In this document: piece by piece, positions 28,135-34,917 of the stretch | Layout of the letters: every line of letters begins with the position of its first letter | How positions within the stretch are numbered: position 1 is the stretch's first letter | NCBI RefSeq assembly: GCF_003944795.1 | Contig: NZ_RWBG01000005.1 | Location: 221,561 to 285,560, forward strand | Length of the DNA stretch: 64,000 nt | Direction: 5' to 3' | From: Mangrovimonas spongiae | GTDB taxonomy: Bacteria; Bacteroidota; Bacteroidia; Flavobacteriales; Flavobacteriaceae | Made by a program: the position numbers and the translations under genes | Notes under the pieces: model-generated | Told to the model about the DNA's origin: nothing | The model's input: only the letters and a program-made list of their open reading frames with translations | The model's database searches: none

Positions 28135-29862
28135 ATGTATAAAAAATATATGTTCATTTTATATTTAAGTTTTCACTTAAATATACAAAGTCAAATATCG
28201 TTAGAACAATTTAACTATTTAAAATCAAATATTCCTAGTGAGACTGTAGACTTAAAAATAAACTCACAATTATTATTAGCTGGAGAGTATCTTAATTATT
28301 ATGCCTATTGTAAAAAAGCAACTAATAATGAAGCTTTAAGTGACATAAGCAAAATCATGTACGTTACATTAATAGGTAAAGACAATAACTCAATTTTTCA
28401 ACATAAACTTAAAATTAAAAAGGGGGCTGCTTACGGAGATTTTTTTATTCCTGCAACTATTAAAACAGGACACTATAAATTAATAGGTTATACTAATTGG
28501 TCAAAAAACAACCTAGAAAAACCCTATTCTATTCAAGACATATTTATTATAAATACTTTTAGTAATAATAGTCAGTTTACTAGTGATAAAGGTAATTCTA
28601 ACCAAAATATAGTAATATATAAAGATAGCATTCTCTTTAAGAATTATAAATTTACAAACAATAATAGCATTCTTGATTTAAAAAATGACTTATTAAAAAC
28701 TAGATCTAAGGGAATGTTTAAAATTACTTATCCTGAAAAAGGGTTTTATACAATAAGTATAAAAAAAATAGATTCAATTAAGATTAATGACAAAACACTT
28801 GAAACAGATAGCAATAAGTTAACATTTAAAAAAACAAATTATTTTTTACCTGAATTAAGAGGTGAAATTATTTCAGGGCAAGTAATTTCTCAAGATAATA
28901 GTAAAGTAGATAATATAAGCTTAGCCCTATCCTTTCCTGGTAATTCATTTATTTTTAAAATCGCAAAAACCAACTCTAAAGGCGAATTCTTGTTTCTTTT
29001 AAATAAAAATCAGCCTTCATCAAAAGCAATAATTCAAATTCAAGATAAAAATAAAGAAAACTACAATATAAATATTAATGAGAAATTTATTTCAAATTTT
29101 GAAAATCTCACATTTCACCCATTAAAACTTGATAGATCTCTTCAGAATTTATTGAAGCAAAAAAGTATCTACAATCAGATAGAAAATGCTTATTATAATG
29201 TTAAAAAAGATAGTCTTATAAACTATAATAATCATGATGAATTTTATAAAAATATAGCTAAAAGGTACGTTTTAGATGATTATACAAGATTTCCTACCTT
29301 AAAAGAAACCTTTATAGAAATTATTCAATCTGCGTCCTTAATTAAAGAAAAGAATGAATACTTTTTTAAAGTACGTGATTTAAATGATGTAAATAATAAT
29401 ACTGATATTCTTAACCTAAAACCATTAGTTATGGTTGATGGTATCTTAATTCAGGATATAAATAGTATAATTGACTTTAAAACAAGTAAAATTAAGTATA
29501 TAGATATCGTTAATGGATTATATTTAAAAGAATCGCAAATATATGATGGAATCGTTTCTATTAAAACATTTAGTAATAATTATACTATCAAAAATGATAT
29601 GGGCTTAGTGAAAAATATAAATATCTATAAGCCTCAACAAAATAAAGTTTATTATCAACCAAATTATAGTCTTAATAATAAGAAAAACATACCTGATTTT
29701 AGAAGTCAGCTTTTATGGATTCCTGTTAATCAAAAAGAAAAAGGTGAAAGTAATGAAATACAATTCTTTACTTCAGATGTAAAAGGTATATTTGAGATTA
29801 AACTAGAGGGTTATACAAAAAATGGAGAAGTTATTTCTAAGTGTTTTTTTGAAGTTAATTAA
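28135..29862 (+). CDS. Secreted macroglobulin-like protein with isolated TonB plug-like domain
   Basis: I take ATG 28135 as the start (MYKKYMFILYLSFHLNIQSQ is a signal peptide); an in-frame TTG at 28120 overlaps the DUF4249 gene. Of 575 residues, about 20-130 look like a macroglobulin-type MG2 domain (LNYYAYCKK, HYKLIGYTNWSKNN), about 235-320 like a carboxypeptidase-regulatory or Ig-like domain, and about 415-500 like a TonB plug (LVMVDGILIQDINSI, YDGIVSIKTF). No beta-barrel follows. It may present or gate a substrate for the receptor upstream; this is inference. Its stop overlaps the convergent gene by 4 bases. Confidence 0.72.
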   Translation: MYKKYMFILYLSFHLNIQSQISLEQFNYLKSNIPSETVDLKINSQLLLAGEYLNYYAYCKKATNNEALSDISKIMYVTLIGKDNNSIFQHKLKIKKGAAYGDFFIPATIKTGHYKLIGYTNWSKNNLEKPYSIQDIFIINTFSNNSQFTSDKGNSNQNIVIYKDSILFKNYKFTNNNSILDLKNDLLKTRSKGMFKITYPEKGFYTISIKKIDSIKINDKTLETDSNKLTFKKTNYFLPELRGEIISGQVISQDNSKVDNISLALSFPGNSFIFKIAKTNSKGEFLFLLNKNQPSSKAIIQIQDKNKENYNININEKFISNFENLTFHPLKLDRSLQNLLKQKSIYNQIENAYYNVKKDSLINYNNHDEFYKNIAKRYVLDDYTRFPTLKETFIEIIQSASLIKEKNEYFFKVRDLNDVNNNTDILNLKPLVMVDGILIQDINSIIDFKTSKIKYIDIVNGLYLKESQIYDGIVSIKTFSNNYTIKNDMGLVKNINIYKPQQNKVYYQPNYSLNNKKNIPDFRSQLLWIPVNQKEKGESNEIQFFTSDVKGIFEIKLEGYTKNGEVISKCFFEVN

Positions 29863-30389
29863 ATATTAGATACATATAAAAACGATTTTATCAATTCAAA
29901 CTTAAGTTCTTTTTCCGCTGTAATTTCATAAGAGATAAGCAATTCCCCCCAATACTTACCGTCTGAAAAATTGGCAATAATCCATTTGTGATTTAATATT
30001 CTAATGGCATCAATCATCATTTTACCGTCTGTCATGGGTGCATAAGGCACAATAGGATGGTTATCTCTTTCTGCAAAATTGGTTTCGTAAAGTTGATCTT
30101 TTATAAACGGTACCAAATCACTTATTCTATAGCCCTGATCTTCAAAATAGGTCATTGCAGCATCGCTATCTTCTAAAGAAAACTGAGCCATATTAAACGT
30201 TCTTTCTTCTAGCTGTGCTATCATCTCTTGATTATCTACTAAGTTTTGTTCTAACGTACTTACCTTTTCTTCATAGGTAGAAATCTTACTTTCATATTCT
30301 TCTAGTATTTTTTTAGAATTCACATATTGAAATACCACAAACAATAGTGTGAAAATAAACAAGTACATAAAAATTCTTTGCTTCATCAT
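29859..30389 (-). CDS. Membrane-anchored coiled-coil protein, unknown
   Basis: A 176-residue protein with one N-terminal membrane segment (about 5-23), a heptad-type coiled coil (about 28-60; KILEEYESKISTYEEKVSTLEQ) and a C-terminal globular part containing YAPMTDGKMMIDAIRILNHKWIIANFSDGKYWGELLISYEI. I recognise the type from Flavobacteriia but not a function. It starts within the stop codon of the MBL-fold gene (ATGA, 30386-30389), so the two are translationally coupled. Confidence 0.75.
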   Translation of the reverse strand: MMKQRIFMYLFIFTLLFVVFQYVNSKKILEEYESKISTYEEKVSTLEQNLVDNQEMIAQLEERTFNMAQFSLEDSDAAMTYFEDQGYRISDLVPFIKDQLYETNFAERDNHPIVPYAPMTDGKMMIDAIRILNHKWIIANFSDGKYWGELLISYEITAEKELKFELIKSFLYVSNI

Positions 30390-31147
30390 ATCTGGATTTT
30401 TAAATTATCATAAGCTAGCGAAATGTAATCTGGTAAATTAGCCTCTACCTCATTATGAAACCCTAATAAATGACTAATATGCGTTAAATAGGCTTTTTTA
30501 GGGTTTACCTTTTCTATTAGTTCTATGGCTTCTTGTAAATTAAAATGCGCTGGATGTGGTGTTTCTCGTAAAGCATTAACAACCAAAACATCAACACCAT
30601 TAAGCTTTTTAATTTCTTCTTCAGGAATAAACTTCATATCAGTTAAATAGGCAAACTTATTAAATCGGAATCCAAGAACATCAATTTTATAATGTGTTCC
30701 TTTAATAGGAACAACCTCAATATCTCCTAAGTTAAAAGGCGCATTTTCTATAGTATTTATGCTTACTCCAGATTTGTCTAAATATCCATTATTACTATCA
30801 AAAAGGTAAAAAAAGCGTTGGCGGAGTTGCGAAATAACGTGTTCTTGAGCATAAATAGGTATAGGCCCTTGACGGTAATAAAATGGGCGTATATCGTCAA
30901 GTCCAGATGTGTGATCGGCGTGCTCATGAGTAAAAATAATACCATCTATTTTATGACATTTAGCTCTTAGCATTTGTTGTCTAAAATCTGGGCCACAGTC
31001 AATAACATACGTGTAATCGTCCCATTCAATTAACACAGACACGCGAAGCCGTTTATCTTTAGGGTTTTCACTTAAACAAACAGGATGATCGCTACCAATA
31101 ATAGGAATTCCTTGAGATGTTCCCGTACCTAAAAAAGTTACTTTCAA
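30386..31147 (-). CDS. MBL-fold metallo-hydrolase
   Basis: A 253-residue metallo-beta-lactamase-fold hydrolase. I place the start at TTG 31147, giving MKVTFLGTGTSQGIP. The longer frame from TTG 31168 overlaps a -7 box (31166-31173), so its start codon would not be transcribed. Metal ligands H74, H76, D78, H79 are in FTHEHADHTSGLDD, with later HYKIDVLGF and YLTHISH. It resembles the PhnP/lipoate-associated branch, but the substrate cannot be read from the sequence. Confidence 0.85.
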   Translation of the reverse strand: MKVTFLGTGTSQGIPIIGSDHPVCLSENPKDKRLRVSVLIEWDDYTYVIDCGPDFRQQMLRAKCHKIDGIIFTHEHADHTSGLDDIRPFYYRQGPIPIYAQEHVISQLRQRFFYLFDSNNGYLDKSGVSINTIENAPFNLGDIEVVPIKGTHYKIDVLGFRFNKFAYLTDMKFIPEEEIKKLNGVDVLVVNALRETPHPAHFNLQEAIELIEKVNPKKAYLTHISHLLGFHNEVEANLPDYISLAYDNLKIQI

Positions 31148-31165
31148 AGCGTTTGGTTTTAACAA

Positions 31166-31173
31166 CAAAAGTA
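31166..31173 (-). promoter_or_regulatory. -7 box of the MBL-fold gene
   Basis: Reverse strand TACTTTTG is a perfect TAnnTTTG match 19 bases upstream of TTG 31147. It overlaps the alternative TTG start at 31168, which is why the shorter start is preferred. Confidence 0.5.
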
Positions 31174-31184
31174 AGGTTATTTTT

Positions 31185-31213
31185 TTGTTTCGTATACCTT
31201 TTTAATACCTTTG
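31185..31213 (+). promoter_or_regulatory. Promoter of the gene at 31241
   Basis: TTG (31185-31187), 18 bases, then TACCTTTG (31206-31213), an exact TAnnTTTG match. It is the best complete promoter in the window, with a predicted leader of about 20-25 bases. Confidence 0.65.
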
Positions 31214-31240
31214 TATTAAAGATTAATCCTGAATTAAACC

Positions 31241-32692
31241 ATGGAGATTACCTTAAAAGGAGATAAAGAATTTGATGATATTCCATCAATAAAATCTAAA
31301 GCACTTCGTATAAATTTAAACGAAAACGTTTACGGTACGTTTGCCGAAATTGGTGCTGGACAAGAAACTGTAAGACAATTTTTTAGAGCTGGTGGCGCTT
31401 CTGGAACTATTGCAAAAGCAATGTCGGCTTACGATAAGGACTTTAGTGATGCTATTTACGGCATAGAAGACGATAAGCGTTATGTTACCGAAGCTAGATT
31501 ACGTAAAATGTTAAATCATGAGGTTAATCTTATTGAAAAAAGATTGCCACGCGACAAACATCCTAATAAGCTTTTCTTTTCTTACGCCAACACTGTAGCT
31601 ACTATAGACTTTGCAAAAAAATACAAAGGTCATGGTTGGGTAGGTATTAAATATCAAATAGATCCTGAGCAGGATTATAACGAAATTGTTATTCACATTC
31701 GTTTTAAAGAAAATGATGCCCGATTACAACAAGAAACACTTGGTATTTTAGGAACCAATTTAATTTACGGTGCTTTTTATAAATATAACGAGCCAAGAAA
31801 ATTACTGCGTTATCTTTACGATCATTTAGATAAAGATCAATTAGAAATTGATACCATAAACTTTGCTGGGCCAGTTTTTAAAGATGTGGATAACCGTTTA
31901 ATGAGCTTACAACTAGTTAAAAATGGTATGACTGATGCCGTTATGTTTGCTCCAGATGGCAATAATGTACTTCCTGCAGCTGTACTATATAAAAAGAATA
32001 TTTTGGCGTTAAGAGGTAGTTTTAGACCTGTAACCAAAGTAAATATGGACATGTTTAAAAAATCTTACGACATGTTTATAAAAGAAAATAAAGTAGAAAA
32101 AGAACGCACACAAGTTTTATTTGAAATTACGTTATCTAACCTACGTGCCGAAGGAGAAATAGACGAGCAAGATTTTATGGATCGTGCCAAACTACTATGC
32201 TCATTAGGTCAAACCGTGTTAATTTCAAACTTTAAAGAATACTACAAATTAGTTGAATACTTCTCGCAATACACAAAAAACCGTATGGGATTATGTATGG
32301 GAGTTAACAATTTAGTCGATATTTTTGATGAAAAATATTATCGCCATTTAAGTGGTGGCATTCTTGAAGCATTTGGTAAATTATTCTTTAAAGATTTACG
32401 TGTGTACTTATATCCTATGCAAAACGAGGATGGTTCGCTTACTAATAGTGAAAACTTAAAAGTACACCCAAGAATGAAAGAACTATACAAGTTCTTTAAA
32501 TACAATGGTAAAGTGGTTGATATTACAGACTACGACCCTAAAAATTTAAGTGTCTTCTCCAGAAAAGTCTTAAAAAAGATTTCCGATGGTGAACAAAACT
32601 GGGAAAACATGCTCCCAGAAGGGGTTTCAAAACTCATTAAAGAGAAAAATCTTTTTGGTTTTGAGGCTGAAGAAGTTCTTAGAAAAGAGTAA
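31241..32692 (+). CDS. Conserved protein of unknown function
   Basis: A 483-residue soluble protein without signal peptide. It opens MEITLKGDKEFDDIPSIKSKALRIN and contains EIGAGQETVRQFFRAGGASGTIAKAMSAYDK, PPRDKH-like loops and HLSGGILEAFGKLF. Relatives occur in several phyla and, as I recall, carry conflicting names such as TonB-dependent receptor or nicotinate-nucleotide adenylyltransferase. Neither fits: there is no signal peptide, no barrel and no HxGH nucleotidyltransferase motif. It is monocistronic, with its own promoter and terminator. Confidence 0.8.
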   Translation: MEITLKGDKEFDDIPSIKSKALRINLNENVYGTFAEIGAGQETVRQFFRAGGASGTIAKAMSAYDKDFSDAIYGIEDDKRYVTEARLRKMLNHEVNLIEKRLPRDKHPNKLFFSYANTVATIDFAKKYKGHGWVGIKYQIDPEQDYNEIVIHIRFKENDARLQQETLGILGTNLIYGAFYKYNEPRKLLRYLYDHLDKDQLEIDTINFAGPVFKDVDNRLMSLQLVKNGMTDAVMFAPDGNNVLPAAVLYKKNILALRGSFRPVTKVNMDMFKKSYDMFIKENKVEKERTQVLFEITLSNLRAEGEIDEQDFMDRAKLLCSLGQTVLISNFKEYYKLVEYFSQYTKNRMGLCMGVNNLVDIFDEKYYRHLSGGILEAFGKLFFKDLRVYLYPMQNEDGSLTNSENLKVHPRMKELYKFFKYNGKVVDITDYDPKNLSVFSRKVLKKISDGEQNWENMLPEGVSKLIKEKNLFGFEAEEVLRKE

Positions 32693-32693
32693 T

Positions 32694-32723
32694 AAAAAAA
32701 GCGGCTTAATTGCCGCTTTTTTT
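32694..32723. terminator. Bidirectional terminator
   Basis: GCGGC (32701-32705) pairs with GCCGC (32712-32716), flanked by seven A and seven T that extend the stem. It serves the convergent genes ending at 32692 and 32722. Confidence 0.88.
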
Positions 32724-33174
32724 ATTCTAAAATTTGATTTGTGTGCGCTTTGGTTTTTACTTTTTTAATAACATCCTCAATAACACCATTTTCATCTATT
32801 ATAAATGTTGTTCTATGGATGCCATCGTACTCTTTTCCCATAAATTTTTTAGGGCCCCAAACACCATAAGCATTAATTACAGACTTATCCTCGTCAGCTA
32901 ATAATGGATAGGCAAAATTATACTTATTCTTAAAATTTGTTTGTCTTCTTTGGCTATCGGCACTTACACCTAAAATATCATATCCTTTTTCTTTAAAACG
33001 GCTATAATTATCGTTTAAATTACAAGCCTCTGCCGTGCAACCTGGGGTGCTGGCTTTAGGGTAAAAAAACAATACTAACTTTTTTCCTTTATAATCTGAT
33101 AATGAGATCGTGTTACCTTGCTCATCTTTTGCTGTAAAATCTGGAGCTTGATCTCCTGGCTTTAATTCTGTCAT
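32722..33174 (-). CDS. bcp: Thioredoxin-dependent thiol peroxidase Bcp
   Basis: A 150-residue peroxiredoxin that reduces hydroperoxides with electrons from thioredoxin; cytoplasmic. The peroxidatic C46 and resolving C51 are in STPGCTAEACNL, spaced as in E. coli Bcp, and FFYPKA lies before them. The end is RTTFIIDENGVIEDVIKKVKTKAH. Its start codon region lies 34 bases from the divergent nth gene. Confidence 0.95.
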   Translation of the reverse strand: MTELKPGDQAPDFTAKDEQGNTISLSDYKGKKLVLFFYPKASTPGCTAEACNLNDNYSRFKEKGYDILGVSADSQRRQTNFKNKYNFAYPLLADEDKSVINAYGVWGPKKFMGKEYDGIHRTTFIIDENGVIEDVIKKVKTKAHTNQILE

Positions 33175-33180
33175 AATTCT

Positions 33181-33188
33181 TAACTTTG
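33181..33188 (+). promoter_or_regulatory. -7 box for nth
   Basis: TAACTTTG matches TAnnTTTG, 20 bases before the nth start at 33209. No well-placed TTG is seen. Confidence 0.35.
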
Positions 33189-33208
33189 GTTTTTGTAAAA
33201 ATACAACT

Positions 33209-33868
33209 ATGACTAAACAAGAAAAAGTAGATTTTGTTATAAAAACCTTAAAAGACCTCTATCCTACTATTCCTATTCCATTAGACCATAAAGATCCTTA
33301 TACCTTACTTATTGCAGTATTAATGTCTGCGCAAAGTACCGATGTTCGCGTTAATCAAATTACGCCTTTGCTTTTTGAGAAAGCCGATAACCCTTATGAT
33401 ATGGTAAAGTTAACGGTTGAAGACATTAGAGACATTATTAAACCTGTTGGATTATCACCTATGAAAAGTAAAGGGATTCATGGTTTATCAAAAATTCTTA
33501 TTGAAAAACATGACGGCAAAGTGCCTAAAACTTACGAGGAACTAGAGGAGTTACCTGCTGTTGGACATAAAACAGCGGCAGTTGTCTTATCGCAAGCTTT
33601 TGGCATTCCAGCTTTTCCTGTAGATACGCATATTCATAGGCTTATGTATCGTTGGGGATTAAGTAATGGTAAAAATGTTGTTCAAACCGAAAAAGATGCT
33701 AAACGATTATTTCCTAAAGAACTTTGGAACGATTTACATTTACAAATTATTTGGTATGGACGAGAATATTCGCCTGCCAGAGGTTGGAATTTAGAAAACG
33801 ATATTATTACAAAAACTATTGGGCGTAAAACTGTTATTAATGAATATATGAAAACAAAAAAGTCCTGA
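33209..33868 (+). CDS. nth: Endonuclease III lacking the iron-sulfur cluster
   Basis: A 219-residue DNA glycosylase/AP lyase that removes oxidised pyrimidines. The helix-hairpin-helix and catalytic residues are present: LPAVGHKTAAVVL with K121 and FPVDTHIHR with D139. The C-terminal loop that carries the four cluster cysteines in E. coli Nth is WYGREYSPARGWNLENDIITKTIG here, and the whole protein has no cysteine. It is thus a cluster-free form but otherwise full length. Its stop lies inside a hairpin (33859-33885). Confidence 0.92.
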   Translation: MTKQEKVDFVIKTLKDLYPTIPIPLDHKDPYTLLIAVLMSAQSTDVRVNQITPLLFEKADNPYDMVKLTVEDIRDIIKPVGLSPMKSKGIHGLSKILIEKHDGKVPKTYEELEELPAVGHKTAAVVLSQAFGIPAFPVDTHIHRLMYRWGLSNGKNVVQTEKDAKRLFPKELWNDLHLQIIWYGREYSPARGWNLENDIITKTIGRKTVINEYMKTKKS

Positions 33869-33885
33869 TGACTAATCAGGACTTT
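33859..33885 (+). terminator. Hairpin overlapping the nth stop codon
   Basis: A perfect 11-bp stem (AAAGTCCTGAT 33859-33869, ATCAGGACTTT 33875-33885) with a 5-base loop includes the TGA at 33866-33868. The T-tail is short, so termination may be partial. It faces the small reverse-strand gene ending at 33892. Confidence 0.6.
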
Positions 33886-33891
33886 CAAAGT

Positions 33892-34038
33892 TTAGTTTAG
33901 AAGCGCTTCAAACTTCATTTTATTACAATTTATAACACTTAAAGCCTTCGAATAATCTAGGATAAATTTTATGGTTTCATCCTTAGGGTTCAATTTAACT
34001 TCTTTTTGAGGATTTTTCTTTGAGTAAAGTTTTGCCAT
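33892..34038 (-). CDS. 48-residue conserved small protein
   Basis: A short reading frame of 48 residues from ATG 34036-34038 to TAA 33892-33894. It opens MAKLYSKKNPQKEVKL and ends NKMKFEALLN, with a central helix-like ETIKFILDYSKALSVIN. It is basic at the N-terminus. It resembles short proteins I know from Flavobacteriia with the same MAKLYSKK opening. It lies 58 bases downstream of the ECF sigma gene on the same strand and is probably in its transcript. The function is unknown. Confidence 0.65.
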   Translation of the reverse strand: MAKLYSKKNPQKEVKLNPKDETIKFILDYSKALSVINCNKMKFEALLN

Positions 34039-34096
34039 TTAATATTTATTATGGGTTAATTACTTTACTTAACGTAAGCTATTAATGTTTTATTGT

Positions 34097-34681
34097 TTAG
34101 TTAGTTAAAATAATATTATGCTTATCTATAATTTTTCTCATATTAATTAAAGCATAACGCATTCTACCTAATGCCGTATTAATACTAACACCTGTTTTAT
34201 CCGATATTTCTTTAAAGCTCATATCGTTATACATACGCATAACCAAGACTTGTTTTTGATCGTCTGGAAGCTCGTTTATTAAACGTCTAACATCACTTTC
34301 TACTTGGTTTTTTATTATTTTCTTTTCAGCATCTAAGGCATCATCACTTAATACCGAAAAAATATTAAAATCTCCCGTATTGTTAAACTTTGGCATTCTA
34401 TTGCTTTTTCTAAAGTGATCAATTACCAAATTATGGGCAATGCGCATAACCCAAGGTAAAAACTTCCCTTCTTCGTTATACTTTCCTTTCTTAATTGTTT
34501 TGATAACCTTAATAAAAGTATCTTGAAAAATATCGTTAGCAATATCGTGGTCATATATTTTAGAAAATATAAAACCATAAATACGCTCTTTGTGCCTTAA
34601 AATTAATTGTTCTAAAGCTGTTTCGTTACCTTGAATATAATTTCTTACAAGAGTAGCATCTGTGATAAGTTCTTTTCGCAT
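34097..34681 (-). CDS. ECF-type RNA polymerase sigma factor
   Basis: A 194-residue sigma-70 family protein of the ECF class. Region 2 covers about 25-95 (DIANDIFQDTFIKVIKTI, FLPWVMRIAHNLVIDHFRKSNR), and region 4 covers about 135-185 (LPDDQKQVLVMRMYNDMSFKEISDKTGVSINTALGRMRYAL). No anti-sigma factor is adjacent; the only same-strand neighbour is the 48-residue protein. It probably binds core RNA polymerase for an alternative promoter set. An inverted repeat just upstream (34697-34718) may be regulatory. Confidence 0.92.
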   Translation of the reverse strand: MRKELITDATLVRNYIQGNETALEQLILRHKERIYGFIFSKIYDHDIANDIFQDTFIKVIKTIKKGKYNEEGKFLPWVMRIAHNLVIDHFRKSNRMPKFNNTGDFNIFSVLSDDALDAEKKIIKNQVESDVRRLINELPDDQKQVLVMRMYNDMSFKEISDKTGVSINTALGRMRYALINMRKIIDKHNIILTN

Positions 34682-34696
34682 AATCGTTACTTTTTA

Positions 34697-34718
34697 ACAT
34701 AGCTATAAATGGCTATGT
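34697..34718. promoter_or_regulatory. Inverted repeat before the sigma-factor gene
   Basis: ACATAGC (34697-34703) and GCTATGT (34712-34718) form a perfect 7-bp inverted repeat with an 8-base spacer, 16 bases from the sigma start codon. It could be an operator or a leader hairpin; there is no T-run, so it is not a terminator. Confidence 0.35.
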
Positions 34719-34887
34719 GTGTTGGGGTTAATTCTTAAAAAAGTAAAATTATACTATAGGCTACTACGGTGATTTATAGGTTAATATGCCCAAATATAAC
34801 AACAATAATATTTAATATGCAAAAAAAAGAGGCTATTTTAACATTTATGATACCCGAAATAGACTTCAAATCCTGAAAATCAAATTG

Positions 34888-34895
34888 TATCTTTG
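34888..34895 (+). promoter_or_regulatory. -7 box of uvrA
   Basis: TATCTTTG is an exact TAnnTTTG match 22 bases before ATG 34918. A TTC at 34865-34867 is a weak -33 candidate. Confidence 0.5.
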
Positions 34896-34917
34896 TAAAA
34901 TTATTTTACAATAAAAC

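Noticed and set aside
23437..29862. The AT-rich block as a phage or transposon
   Set aside because: No integrase, transposase, terminal repeats or attachment-site duplication is visible; only composition and content suggest transfer.
31241..32692. Annotation as TonB-dependent receptor or nucleotidyltransferase
   Set aside because: There is no signal peptide, plug or barrel, and no HxGH motif; the function is left open.
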